From: Candidatus Aquidulcis sp.
GTDB taxonomy: Bacteria > Chloroflexota > Anaerolineae > UBA4142
Direction: 5' to 3'
DNA: 64,000 nucleotides
Assembly: GCA_020723345.1 (NCBI GenBank)
Contig: DYJA01000023.1
Coordinates: forward strand, 1-64,000
Shown here: one piece after another, positions 18,393-27,989 of the stretch
Numbering within the stretch: the first letter of the stretch is position 1
Layout of the letters: every line of letters begins with the position of its first letter
Notes under the pieces: model-generated
Databases searched by the model: none
Told to the model about the DNA's origin: nothing
The model's input: the letters and a program-made list of their open reading frames with translations, nothing else
Position numbers and translations under genes: made by a program

Positions 18393-19900
18393 TACTTGAT
18401 CTCAATCACCGGCACACTCGGCGTTGGCAGCACCTGACGCGCGCGCGTCGGTTGTCCCGTGTCGGAACTATAGCCGCCCCCCGGCTCGGAATATTGCGGC
18501 GGGCGACCGGTTTGCTGCTGCACCCATTTCGACAACGTGTCTTGATACGTCCGCATCAAGTCAGCGTCTTTCACCATTTGCGCTTCGTTCGTCAAGCGCG
18601 CGACCGCGCGCAAATCCTGCTCCAGCCGATACGCGACGTTCCACGCATCCTGGTACCGCTGCGCTTTGTAGAGCCGGTCGATTTCCTTCAACCCTTCGGC
18701 GGTGCGCTGAATCGTGACGTTCCGCAAAACTTCGACATCCCAGGTCGGATCGTAATTGTTCAACCGGCTCGCGTCGACCGCGACCGTTTGCGACATCGTC
18801 TCGTTGCGTTTCGAGAACAAATCTTGATAGCGCAACTCGACGGTCGCGAGCGAGCGGCGTCCACCCGCGCTCCCACTCACATTCAAGCGCGCGAGCACGA
18901 CCTGGCTGTCGCCGGTGCCCATATCGTGTAATTTCACTTGAATCGCGCCAGACGGAGGGCGACTGTCGTAGCCGGTTAGTCCATCAATGCTGACACCCGA
19001 CGCGGGCGTGATGATAACCGACACGTCACGCGCGGCTTGTTGCATCAAACCACTCACTTCTTTGCGAAAGACCTTGTCCATTTCCTGAGCCGAATCGACA
19101 TAGCTGTAGCCACCCTTGCCCTGGGTCGCCAAGCGACTGAGAAGCGGATCGTTGAAATCTTTGCCGAGTCCAATTGAGGACAAGTAAATCCCTTTGTCGT
19201 TGTACGCGCGCGCTGCATTCGCGATCGTGTTCGGATCGGTCGTGCCGACATTCGCGAGACCATCCGTCAGCAGGATGATGCAATTGTTGCGGCGCACGTC
19301 AAAGTTGCGATCCACCTCCTTAAAGCCCATCATCAAGCCGTCGTACAGATTCGTGCTGCCGCCGGGCTGCAAGCGATTGATCGCGTTTTCGATCCACGAT
19401 CCGTCGCCGACTTTGGTCGCAGGCACGAGCAGTTCCGCGCGATCGCTGAACGCAACAATCGCGACAATGTCGTTCGACGCGAGACTGCGGAGAAAGACGC
19501 GCAGCGATTGCTTGAGGTACGGCATTTTCTCCGGCGAATCCATCGAGCCGCTGCGATCAATCACGAGCGCGAGATTGAGCGGCGCGATGTCTTCGGCGGC
19601 AGACGACTTTGCCTGAATCCCGATTTGCAGCCACGCCGCCCCGCCTTCGACCGGCACTTGCGCGTTGCCAACTCGCAGATCCAAGCCGAGTGTCGTGTTG
19701 ACCGGCTGCGGAAAGTTTTGCTTGTAGTACTGCAAATACTCCGCGACGCGTAACTGGTCCGCCTGCACAATCTGACCGGATTCGATCTGGCTCCGGCTGA
19801 TCGCTTTCGCCGCGTCCGGTACCGGCGCCGCGCACGCGCCTAGCCCAATCGCCAGCGCGAGCAACAATGCAATTCCGAAAAGCATTTTTCGAGTGAACAT
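18392..19900 (-). CDS. VWA-domain lipoprotein (YfbK-like)
   Basis: Lipoprotein signal MFTRKMLFGIALLLALAIGLGACAAP; VIDRSGSMDSPEKM MIDAS motif; ILLTDGLANVG. Confidence 0.85.
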   Translation of the reverse strand: MFTRKMLFGIALLLALAIGLGACAAPVPDAAKAISRSQIESGQIVQADQLRVAEYLQYYKQNFPQPVNTTLGLDLRVGNAQVPVEGGAAWLQIGIQAKSSAAEDIAPLNLALVIDRSGSMDSPEKMPYLKQSLRVFLRSLASNDIVAIVAFSDRAELLVPATKVGDGSWIENAINRLQPGGSTNLYDGLMMGFKEVDRNFDVRRNNCIILLTDGLANVGTTDPNTIANAARAYNDKGIYLSSIGLGKDFNDPLLSRLATQGKGGYSYVDSAQEMDKVFRKEVSGLMQQAARDVSVIITPASGVSIDGLTGYDSRPPSGAIQVKLHDMGTGDSQVVLARLNVSGSAGGRRSLATVELRYQDLFSKRNETMSQTVAVDASRLNNYDPTWDVEVLRNVTIQRTAEGLKEIDRLYKAQRYQDAWNVAYRLEQDLRAVARLTNEAQMVKDADLMRTYQDTLSKWVQQQTGRPPQYSEPGGGYSSDTGQPTRARQVLPTPSVPVIEIK

Positions 19901-19938
19901 TTTCTCTTCTCCTTGTTGGACAAGTTTGCAAACTTGTC

Positions 19939-20904
19939 CTACGGTGTCGGCGGCTGACTCACTCCGCCGGGTTTGTTGCGTCCCAACCAGCGTTGGAGGC
20001 GGACAATCACCCAAATCACCGCGGCGGCGATCAGCGCGTACGGCAGCACCACGACGACAAGCCAGATCAGCAATTCGACGAGTGCGTGCATCAACGTCGT
20101 TTGCGCTTCCGTGGCTTGCCTCATCGTACGATTCGGATCCCAGACGACCGGCGTTGGCGTTGCGGTCGGCGTCGGCGTAAAGGTCGGCGTCGGCGTCGGT
20201 CGGGACTCACGCACTTCGACGGTGAGCGTCGAAAACGCGGAACGGTCGCCCAGATAATTCAATTTGCCTTTGATTGTTTCAATGTCTTTTTCAACTTGAC
20301 TCAATTGCTGATTGACTTTGAGCGCCTCCTCGACCGTTTGCGCTTTCTTGAGAAAATCGCGAATGCGATCCGCCGTCGCTTCGAGATTACGCACTTGCGA
20401 TTGGAGATCCACGTACTGATCGGTGACATCTTGTCCCGACGCGCTCTCCTGTTCGACTTTCTGCGCGATCCCGCGCACGCGCCGCAGCGTTTCCTCGAAC
20501 CGATCCACCGGCACGGCAAAAGTGACCGTCGCGGCTTTCAATCCGCCTTCAAAGAAGGTGCGCGAACTGGTAATGTAGCCGCCCATGTCGCCCGCGATGC
20601 CGGTGAGACGATCAACCGCCGTGTCCGTACTTTCGACCGTGAGCATCAAGTTCGCGTTCTTGATGATCTTGCGATTCGCGTCTACAATGCGCGCGGGCAC
20701 GCTCTGCCCACCAATCGATGCGACAGCCGTCGCGGCTGCGGGCGCGCTCGCTGGCGCAGGTGCAGAAGTTGGTCTCGCCGCGGCAGTCGGTACCGGCGCT
20801 TGCGCCGAGGACGCCCCAAACGTTGGCGTCGGCGCAGGGGAACACGCCGCACTCAATCCTACAATCAACAAACCGATTCCAAAGAGCAATTTTCGCGTCA
20901 ACAT
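19939..20904 (-). CDS. DUF4349-like lipoprotein
   Basis: Lipobox GLSAACSPAP; SASGQDVTDQYVDLQSQVRNLEATADRIRDFLKKAQTVEEALKVNQQLSQVEKDIE; C-terminal TM. Confidence 0.8.
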   Translation of the reverse strand: MLTRKLLFGIGLLIVGLSAACSPAPTPTFGASSAQAPVPTAAARPTSAPAPASAPAAATAVASIGGQSVPARIVDANRKIIKNANLMLTVESTDTAVDRLTGIAGDMGGYITSSRTFFEGGLKAATVTFAVPVDRFEETLRRVRGIAQKVEQESASGQDVTDQYVDLQSQVRNLEATADRIRDFLKKAQTVEEALKVNQQLSQVEKDIETIKGKLNYLGDRSAFSTLTVEVRESRPTPTPTFTPTPTATPTPVVWDPNRTMRQATEAQTTLMHALVELLIWLVVVVLPYALIAAAVIWVIVRLQRWLGRNKPGGVSQPPTP

Positions 20905-21083
20905 CTTTTCCTCCTTTTGAGATTTGCGTGCTTTCCACTCTATTGAAAAGACGCCTAGATGCGAACCAAGTTCCTTGACTAGCGAATTTCGCCCCTATTC
21001 TTACACGATCAATGTTGCAATTCAAGCCCCACTTGTGTTACACTTGAGCCAACGAGTGTTGCAATCCGTGTAACAGACTCGAC

Positions 21084-21116
21084 AGAAACCCGTTTTCTGC
21101 GAGAAAACGGGTTTCT
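21084..21116. repeat. Perfect inverted repeat AGAAACCCGTTTTCT GCG AGAAAACGGGTTTCT
   Basis: 15-bp perfect arms 10 nt upstream of the 21127 start; near-identical family member at 57956-57995. Confidence 0.85.
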
Positions 21117-21126
21117 CACGACGACT

Positions 21127-22617
21127 ATGCGTACCTTCGCCGAACTCCTTACCGAATTTACCGAACGCACCGGGATTAGCGACGCCGAACTCGCGCGCGT
21201 GCTCAACGTCAGCCGCCAGACGATTTTTCGCTGGAAAGAGGGCTTGGTCGAAAAGCCGCGCTATCGCGAAGATGTCCTGCGGATTGCCGACAAACTGCGC
21301 CTGACACCCGCCGAGCGCGATGCGTTGCTCCTCGCCGCCGGTTTCCCGCCCGAAACGCCCGTCGTCGCCGCGCCAGAAACCTTGCCGACGGTTCAACCCG
21401 CGCCGCCGGTCGAACTTGTCGAAGCGCCCACGCCGCGCGCGCCCGAATCGAAACGATTCCCCACGATTCCGCGTCCAGCGATCGCGCTTGTCGCCGCGCT
21501 CGCGGTGATCGTCGGCGGCGCGATCATTTTCGCGGCGATGGCAAGCCCGCGCGCGAATTTGCCTTCCGCTGCGCCCGGCGAAACCTTGGTCATTATCGCG
21601 CAGTTCGCCGACAGTTTCAAGCCACCGGCGCCAACGGCGGTCCGCCGCTTTGCCGAAACCGAGCCGGTCGCCGCGCTCGACGCGAGCAGCCGCCTCCAAG
21701 CCGCGCTGGAACGCGAAGTACGCGCCGCGCGTCTGGAACGCGTCCGCGTCGTCATTTTTCCTGAAACGATCCGCGATGCCGCGCGCGCGGAGCAAATTCG
21801 TCAACAGACGAAAGCGGCGATTGTCGTGTGGGGAACGCCGTCGGCTGAACACATCGCCGTTGGCTTGGCGGTCGCGCCCGCCGCGTCGCGCGCCGACGAT
21901 CTCGCGCTCGATGCGCTCGTGGCTACGCCGTGCGACGCGCCGATGAAAATCGCGAGCGCGTCGGCAGACGAAATGCAGGCGCTCGCGCTCGTCGCCCTGG
22001 CGCATTTGCAACTTGCCGACGGCGATTTCGGAATGGCGCGCGCCGCGCTCACGCAAGCATTATCGCGTCCGGTGCAAGAGCAAACGACGCAAGCGATTCT
22101 CAATTTGCACGCCGGTTATATCGCGCAAATGGCAAAGCCACCGGAACTCGGCGCGGCGATCCAATTCTACTCGCAGACGATCACGCTCGCGCCGGACTTG
22201 CCGACCGCGTATTTGAATCGCGGCGTCGCGACGATTCGCCTGAACGACGCGCGGCAGTGGCAGTCCGATTTGGCGCGCGTCCTCGCGCTTGCACCCGATC
22301 ATTCCGACGCGCGCCTCGCGCTCTGCTGGGCGCACGCGCTTGACAAGCAGCCGCAACTCGCGCTGCCGCATTGCGACGCGGCAGTGCATCGCGACGCGAA
22401 CGCGCGCAGCCGCGAAGCACGCGCGCTCGTGTACGCGCAACTCGGGCGATTGCCGAACGCGGCGAATGATTTGCAAGCGTTTCTCGATTGGCTCGCGCGG
22501 CAGCCGGAGCGTTTACGCGCGCGCTACGCCTCGACGCGCGCGGAGTGGCTGCAAGCACTCAAAGCAGGAAAAAATCCTTTTGACGATGCGACACTCGAAA
22601 GATTGCGAAGAGAGTAG
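21127..22617 (+). CDS. HTH (XRE-like) / single TM / TPR-repeat protein
   Basis: N-terminal AELARVLNVSRQTIFRWKEG HTH; TM RPAIALVAALAVIVGGAIIFAAM; C-terminal TPR-like repeats. Confidence 0.75.
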   Translation: MRTFAELLTEFTERTGISDAELARVLNVSRQTIFRWKEGLVEKPRYREDVLRIADKLRLTPAERDALLLAAGFPPETPVVAAPETLPTVQPAPPVELVEAPTPRAPESKRFPTIPRPAIALVAALAVIVGGAIIFAAMASPRANLPSAAPGETLVIIAQFADSFKPPAPTAVRRFAETEPVAALDASSRLQAALEREVRAARLERVRVVIFPETIRDAARAEQIRQQTKAAIVVWGTPSAEHIAVGLAVAPAASRADDLALDALVATPCDAPMKIASASADEMQALALVALAHLQLADGDFGMARAALTQALSRPVQEQTTQAILNLHAGYIAQMAKPPELGAAIQFYSQTITLAPDLPTAYLNRGVATIRLNDARQWQSDLARVLALAPDHSDARLALCWAHALDKQPQLALPHCDAAVHRDANARSREARALVYAQLGRLPNAANDLQAFLDWLARQPERLRARYASTRAEWLQALKAGKNPFDDATLERLRRE

Positions 22618-22618
22618 G

Positions 22619-22676
22619 AGTTCGTAGTGTGCGCTTCGAGCGCGCAAGACCGCTGAAGCGGTTACTACGAATAGCG
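22619..22676. repeat. Palindromic element TTCGTAGTGTGCGCTTCGAGCGC...GCTGAAGCGGTTACTACGAA
   Basis: Inverted TTCGTAGT/ACTACGAA ends; related copy GTAGTATGCGCTTCAGCGC...CCACTACGA at about 54258-54304. Confidence 0.65.
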
Positions 22677-22717
22677 TGACGTTCTCTGTGAATAACCAAA
22701 TTTGCAAAGGAAGATCA

Positions 22718-23872
22718 ATGATTTACGATTTCGACACTTGTCCAGAACGACGCGGTACGAATTGCGAAAAGTGGGATCATTATGCAGCGGACGCGTTACC
22801 GTTGTGGGTTGCCGATATGGATTTTGTTTCGCCGGAGCCGGTCGTGCGCGCACTGCGCGAGCGCGCCGCGCACGGCGTTTTCGGCTACGGCGCAGAGCCG
22901 CGCGAATTGCGCGATCTGATCGTCGCGCGGATGGCGGAGCGATACGCGTGGCAGATTCAGCGCGACGATATTGTTTTCACGCCGGGCGTGATTCGCGGTT
23001 TCAACCTGGCTTGCCACACCGCCGGCGCGCCGGGTGACGGCGTGCTGGTTCAACCGCCGGTCTATCCGCCGATGTTGAGCGCGGCAAGTCTCGCCGGAAT
23101 GATTCACCAAGAAGCGCAACTCGCGCGCGCGGCAGACGGAGCGTACTCCATCGATTGGGACGTGTTCGACGCCGCGCTTACCGAGCAGACGCGCTTGTTT
23201 ATTCTATGCAATCCACACAATCCGGTCGGACGCGTGTTTCGCCGTGACGAGTTGGTGTGCCTGGCGGAAAAATGTCTGCGGCGCGGCGTCGTGGTCTGCT
23301 CCGACGAAATTCATTGCGACCTGGTTTATTCCGGCTATCGGCATATTCCCATCGCCTCGCTCGATCCGGAGATCGCGCGCAACACAATCACGTTGATGGC
23401 GCCGAGCAAGACTTTCAACATCGCCGGGCTGGATTGCGCGTTCGCGATCATTCAAAACGAAGAATTGCGAAAGCGCTACAAACACGCGTCGCGCGGTTTA
23501 ATGGGCGGGATCAACATTATGGGCTGGGTCGGCGCGGTCGCGGCGTATCGCGACGGACAGGAATGGCTGACGCAAGCGCTGGCGTATCTGGAATCGAATC
23601 GCGATTACGTGTACGCGTTCGTCGAAAATGAAATGCCCGGTCTCACCGTCACGAAACTTGAAGCGACGTACTTGGCATGGCTCGATTGCCGCGCGGCGGG
23701 GCTGGATCATCCGCACGAATTCTTTTTGCAAAACGCGCGCGTCGCGTTGAACGACGGCGCGACGTTCGGGCGCGGCGGCGAAGGATTTGTGCGTTTGAAT
23801 TTCGGCTGTCCGCGTTCGATTCTGCGCGAGGCGTTGGAACGGATGAAGACCGCGCTGACAGGAAATTGTTAG
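22718..23872 (+). CDS. PLP-dependent aminotransferase, MalY/PatB (C-S beta-lyase) family
   Basis: DRRGTNCEKWDHY-like start, LWVADMDF, HNPVGRVFRRDEL, SDEIHCDLVY, PSKTFNIAGLDCAF. Confidence 0.9.
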   Translation: MIYDFDTCPERRGTNCEKWDHYAADALPLWVADMDFVSPEPVVRALRERAAHGVFGYGAEPRELRDLIVARMAERYAWQIQRDDIVFTPGVIRGFNLACHTAGAPGDGVLVQPPVYPPMLSAASLAGMIHQEAQLARAADGAYSIDWDVFDAALTEQTRLFILCNPHNPVGRVFRRDELVCLAEKCLRRGVVVCSDEIHCDLVYSGYRHIPIASLDPEIARNTITLMAPSKTFNIAGLDCAFAIIQNEELRKRYKHASRGLMGGINIMGWVGAVAAYRDGQEWLTQALAYLESNRDYVYAFVENEMPGLTVTKLEATYLAWLDCRAAGLDHPHEFFLQNARVALNDGATFGRGGEGFVRLNFGCPRSILREALERMKTALTGNC

Positions 23873-23889
23873 GGTTTTATCACGCGCTC

Positions 23890-24015
23890 GTGTCATTGCG
23901 AGGAGCATCCTGAGCGGAGCAGCGTAGTTTGCTGTGAAGTCGAAGGATGCGACGAAGCAATCCCCGAGTAACTTGGGGATTGCTTCGTCGCGCAAAACGC
24001 TCCTCGCAATGACAA
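23890..24015. repeat. Composite palindromic element TCATTGCGAGGAGC...GCTCCTCGCAATGA with GGGATTGCTTCGTC inner repeat
   Basis: Long inverted repeat: CATTGCGAGGAGC near 23894, GCTCCTCGCAATG near 24000; inner GCAATCCCCGAGTAACTTGGGGATTGC. Confidence 0.8.
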
Positions 24016-24044
24016 TCACCTAGTCATAAAAATCGTAAAGACAG

Positions 24045-24073
24045 TTGACTTTTTGCGCGAATCGGCATATACT
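24045..24073 (+). promoter_or_regulatory. Sigma70-type promoter TTGACT-17-TATACT
   Basis: -35 at 24045-24050, -10 at 24068-24073, 17-nt spacer. Confidence 0.75.
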
Positions 24074-24102
24074 ATCAGTGGAATTGAGGAGATTGATTCG
24101 CC

Positions 24103-24165
24103 ATGAGTGGATTATCTGCCCGCGCCGAAGGGGACTCGCTTTCATCTGCAATCATCAAGCACTAG
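24103..24165 (+). CDS. Putative 20-aa leader peptide MSGLSARAEGDSLSSAIIKH
   Basis: ATG 12 nt after GAGGAG; stop TAG lies inside the downstream terminator stem. Confidence 0.45.
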   Translation: MSGLSARAEGDSLSSAIIKH

Positions 24166-24194
24166 ACGCGCCTGCGCGTTTGGTGCTTTTGTTT
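24157..24194 (+). terminator. Intrinsic terminator/attenuator in the leader of the SWIM-motif gene
   Basis: AAGCACTAGACGCG CCTG CGCGTTTGGTGCTT stem (with G-U pairs) followed by TTGTTTT. Confidence 0.75.
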
Positions 24195-24244
24195 TCCCAA
24201 AATTCGGCACGGGCGTCAGCCCAAATTCCAGTCAGGAGGATGTA

Positions 24245-24544
24245 ATGGACTCCAGCATGATCGGCAAGATCGAGAAGGCGAAGCGGTACGCCGCAGAAGC
24301 GAATCGCCGCGTCGTCTTCAATCAGTTCCGCGTCAGGATCGAAGGGGACAACAACACCTGGGACGTGACCTTCGAGCGCGGGCACTGGGCGTGCGGCTGC
24401 CACTATTTCTCGACGCACGGCTTGTGCCAACACACCATGGCGATGGAACGCGTGCTGGGCAGTATGCTCCCGCCATCGCCCGAACATTTCGTTACGGTCG
24501 GCGGCGACAACCAACTGAATACGCGATTGGCCCCAGTAGCATAA
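24245..24544 (+). CDS. Small SWIM-type zinc-finger protein
   Basis: WACGCHYFSTHGLCQHTMAME matches the CxCxnCxH SWIM pattern; RBS AGGAGG upstream. Confidence 0.7.
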   Translation: MDSSMIGKIEKAKRYAAEANRRVVFNQFRVRIEGDNNTWDVTFERGHWACGCHYFSTHGLCQHTMAMERVLGSMLPPSPEHFVTVGGDNQLNTRLAPVA

Positions 24545-24617
24545 CCCCCTTCGACTTCGCTCAGGGCAAGCCCTTGTGGGCGACGCCGACAAGCGGCTAT
24601 GCTACAAACCTTGCAAT

Positions 24618-24658
24618 GGCGAGACATCAAGAACGGCGGATGTCTCGCCACTTTATTT
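24618..24658 (+). terminator. Intrinsic terminator after the SWIM-motif gene
   Basis: GGCGAGACATC (24618-24628) / GATGTCTCGCC (24639-24649) then T-rich tract. Confidence 0.9.
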
Positions 24659-24694
24659 TTTGCGGAATGTGTGTTATGATTGCTGGGACGAAAT

Positions 24695-25672
24695 ATGCCG
24701 AAGCAAAAACGTTTCTGGGTTGGCTTGTTGGTTAGTCTGGTTTTATTGGTTTTTGTTTTTTATCAAACCGATCCGTCGAAAATCTGGGACTCGTTACAAC
24801 AAGCGCAGTACATTTACTTGCTGCCCGCGCTCGCGCTTTATTTTATTGGCGTGGGCGTGCGCGCGGCGCGCTGGCATTTTTTGCTCCGCGCGCTCAAGCC
24901 GATTCCGACCCGCGCGCTCTTTCCGCCGGTCGTCATCGGCTACATGGCGAACGATATTTTGCCGGCGCGCATGGGCGAAATCGTCCGGGCGTACGTGCTG
25001 GGACGACAGGAAAACGTCAGCAAAGCCGCGACGCTCGTCACCATCGTCGTCGAGCGCATCTTCGACGGCTTGACGATGCTGACCTTCATCGTCGCCGGAT
25101 CGTTCGTGCTGAATTTTGCCGACGCGGAATTGACCGCGCGGCTGCGTTTGGTCGGCGCGCTCTTCAGCGCGGCAATCGTCGCGCTCGCGCTCTTCGCCGG
25201 AATGCCGCGCCGCGTCGAGCGGCTCGCCGATTTTTTCATCCAGCGCGTTCCGTCCGAAGCGCTGCGCGCGCGCGCGGCGGCGCTGACGCATTCGCTGCTC
25301 GCGGGCTTGGGCGTGCTCCGCAGTCCCGCCGATTCGTGCGCGGTGTACGCGCTGTCGATTCTCGCGTGGCTGTTCGAGACCGGGATGTACGTCGTGATCG
25401 CGTGGGGCTTTGACATCGTTTTGCCGTTGCCGGTCTTTCTCGTCGCGTGCGCGTTCGCCAACCTGGTGACGATTGCGCCCAGCACGCCGGGGTACGTCGG
25501 CGTGTTCGATGCGCCGGTCATCTACGTGCTGACGACTTTCGGAATCGAACCGAACTTGGCGACGAGTTACACGTTGGTCTTGCACGCGGCGCTGATTTTG
25601 CCTGTAACGTTGTTGGGAATTTTCTATGTGTGGCGCGCGGGATTGTCGTTGACCCAAATGACGCGCGCGTAA
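24695..25672 (+). CDS. Flippase-like / lysylphosphatidylglycerol synthase TM region (UPF0104) protein
   Basis: Multi-TM; GVRAARWHFLLRAL, NDILPARMGEIVRAYVLGR, VVERIFDGLTML motifs. Confidence 0.85.
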   Translation: MPKQKRFWVGLLVSLVLLVFVFYQTDPSKIWDSLQQAQYIYLLPALALYFIGVGVRAARWHFLLRALKPIPTRALFPPVVIGYMANDILPARMGEIVRAYVLGRQENVSKAATLVTIVVERIFDGLTMLTFIVAGSFVLNFADAELTARLRLVGALFSAAIVALALFAGMPRRVERLADFFIQRVPSEALRARAAALTHSLLAGLGVLRSPADSCAVYALSILAWLFETGMYVVIAWGFDIVLPLPVFLVACAFANLVTIAPSTPGYVGVFDAPVIYVLTTFGIEPNLATSYTLVLHAALILPVTLLGIFYVWRAGLSLTQMTRA

Positions 25673-25683
25673 GGAAATTTGCT

Positions 25684-27945
25684 ATGAGCAGCAAATCCGA
25701 CCACGAACTAATCAACGAAATGCGCGAAGGGCGGCGCGGCGCGTTGGGCGAATTGTTCGACCGGAACAGCCCGCCGCTGTACGAATTCATCTACCGGATT
25801 ATCGGCGACCGCGATCAAACCGCGCGCCTGTTGGAAGAAACCTTCGCGCGCGTGCCGGCCGGCGTTTCGACGTTGGACGATCAAATTTCGGTGCGCGGCT
25901 GGCTGTACGGACTGGCGCGCGAAGTTTCGCTCGGTTTTCTCCGCCAAAAGGGCTGGCTCGATTCGCTGCCGCCTTCCTCCGAGCCGAGCGTCTCCGGTTT
26001 AGCCGGCGACATTTGGCGCGCCGCGCGCGCGATTCCCGCGTTTCATCGCGCGGTCCTCGTCGTCGAAGAACTCCACGGACTCTCGCCCACCGAAAAAGCG
26101 CACGCGCTCGGCATCGCGCGCACCGATTTCACGCGCCTGCTCGAGGAAGCCCGGCGTTTGTTCAACGCGCAATTCGATTCGCAAGCGCGCTCACAAAGCC
26201 GACCGGTGTCGAGCCAAATCGATCCGGAACACATTTGGGGAATGCACCGCCGCCTCGGTTCGGGCGGCTCGCTCTTTGGCTATTTGCCCGTGTTCGTCTT
26301 GCCGGATTCGCTCGCGGCGACTGTGCGCGCGCGCGTGCTTTCGTCGGCGCGGATGATCGCCGCCGCGCCGCACGTCGCCCAAAGCGTCCTCGCCGAAAGT
26401 GTGCCTGCCGAGCCACCGGCGCGCGCGCCGCTCTTCACCGAAACCGGATCGCTCTTCGAGGGCTGCGCGTGGCAATGGATCGGCACCGCGTTTCTCGTCG
26501 CGCTCGGCATCATCGCGATCGCGCTCGGCATCGGCTTTTTGATGACGCGCGACACAGCCATGCCGGTTATTTCGCGCGTCGAACCAACCGGCGATTCGAC
26601 CATCCCGTACAATCCAAGTCCGGGCGGCACGCTGACGCGCGTCACCATCCGGACGACCTATCGCGATGAGCGCGCGGTCGATCTGCGCTCGATCAAACTC
26701 GTCGTCGACGGACTCGACGTGACCCGGCAAGCCATCGTCGGCGACACGACCACGACCTTCGCCGCCGATTTCGAGCCGGGCACGCACGTCGTTCTTTTCG
26801 AATTGCGCGATACGGCGGGCAACAAAGCATCGCGCGGGTGGCAGTTTAGCATCGGCGCGGCGCCTGAGCCGACTCCGTTTCCGACCGCGACGCCGACGCT
26901 ACGCCCGACGATCCTGCCGACTCTGCTGCCCACACCCACCGGGACCGTCACCCCGTTCCCGCCGCCGACGATCACGATGTTCACCGCCAATCCGTCGACG
27001 ATTGCGCGCGGCGCGCCGTCGCTGCTGCAATGGAATGTGACCAACGCGGATCAAGTTTTTCTCAATCAAGAAAAAGTCGATCCGGCGAGTTCGCGTTTGG
27101 TTTCGCCCACCGCGACGACGACGTACTATTTGATCGCGAACAATCCCGGCGGCACCACCACTCAGACCGTGACGATCACCGTGCAAGACTTGCCCGATCT
27201 CACCGTCACCGATATTACGCTAACTCCCAACAATCAAGTTATCTACACCGTCCGCAACATCGGCGGCGGCGATGTGACGCGCACATTCCTGATCCAAGTC
27301 ACGGTCAACAGCGTCGTCGTTCAATCCGACCGCCCCGTCACGTCACTGCCATCGCAACAAGAAGCGCGGCTCGTCGTACCGAACTTTACGCTGCTCGGCA
27401 CGCAGAGCGTTAGCGTGAATGTGAACGTGCTGCAAGAAGTTCAAGAATCGAATTACAACAACAACATCCTGGTTCGCACGTTGGTCGGTCCCACTCCAAC
27501 TCCGACGCTCACGCCGACGAATACGCCCACGCTCACGCCGACAAACACGCCGACGAATACGCCGACAAACACACCAACAAATACGCCGACGAACACGCCG
27601 ACGCCGACGAACACGCCGACCGCGACTTCGGTGCCGGGCATCGTCACGAGCGCGATCGCGAATGTCAATCCGGTGGTGTACACCGGCGCGTGCCCCGCGA
27701 CGTTCAACTTTACCGGTTCGATCACGATGAACGGACCCGGCACAGTGACCTATCGGTGGGAGCGCAGCGACGGCGTGAGCAAACCGTCCCAAGTGCTGAC
27801 CTTCACCGCTGCCGGGACGCAAAGTATCGCCGATCAATGGGCATCACTGCCGATCACGGTGACCAACGGCTGGGAACGGATTCACGTCGGCTCCCCCAAC
27901 GATCTGTTCTCGAATCAAGCGGTCTTTACGAATAGCTGCAAATAG
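25684..27945 (+). CDS. ECF sigma-factor-like N-terminus, TM helix, Ig/CARDB-like extracytoplasmic C-terminus
   Basis: Sigma2-like [22 protein letters not shown] and sigma4-like [76 protein letters not shown]...NYNNNI CARDB-like; Thr-Pro-Asn linker. Confidence 0.72.
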   Translation: MSSKSDHELINEMREGRRGALGELFDRNSPPLYEFIYRIIGDRDQTARLLEETFARVPAGVSTLDDQISVRGWLYGLAREVSLGFLRQKGWLDSLPPSSEPSVSGLAGDIWRAARAIPAFHRAVLVVEELHGLSPTEKAHALGIARTDFTRLLEEARRLFNAQFDSQARSQSRPVSSQIDPEHIWGMHRRLGSGGSLFGYLPVFVLPDSLAATVRARVLSSARMIAAAPHVAQSVLAESVPAEPPARAPLFTETGSLFEGCAWQWIGTAFLVALGIIAIALGIGFLMTRDTAMPVISRVEPTGDSTIPYNPSPGGTLTRVTIRTTYRDERAVDLRSIKLVVDGLDVTRQAIVGDTTTTFAADFEPGTHVVLFELRDTAGNKASRGWQFSIGAAPEPTPFPTATPTLRPTILPTLLPTPTGTVTPFPPPTITMFTANPSTIARGAPSLLQWNVTNADQVFLNQEKVDPASSRLVSPTATTTYYLIANNPGGTTTQTVTITVQDLPDLTVTDITLTPNNQVIYTVRNIGGGDVTRTFLIQVTVNSVVVQSDRPVTSLPSQQEARLVVPNFTLLGTQSVSVNVNVLQEVQESNYNNNILVRTLVGPTPTPTLTPTNTPTLTPTNTPTNTPTNTPTNTPTNTPTPTNTPTATSVPGIVTSAIANVNPVVYTGACPATFNFTGSITMNGPGTVTYRWERSDGVSKPSQVLTFTAAGTQSIADQWASLPITVTNGWERIHVGSPNDLFSNQAVFTNSCK
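27490..27625 (+). repeat. Coding microsatellite-like tract, (ACGCCGACRAAY)n, encoding [10 protein letters not shown]
   Basis: Direct reading of sequence and translation. Confidence 0.85.
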
Positions 27946-27952
27946 AAACGAA

Positions 27953-27983
27953 GAATCCTGGTTTCGTAGAGAAACCAGGATTC
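27953..27983. terminator. Stem-loop GAATCCTGGTTTC / GAAACCAGGATTC between convergent genes
   Basis: Perfect 13-bp arms. Confidence 0.6.
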
Positions 27984-27989
27984 CCATTC

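Noticed and set aside
27490-27625. Possible CRISPR-like short repeats
   Set aside because: In-frame Thr-Pro-Asn linker of a surface protein; 12-nt coding periodicity.
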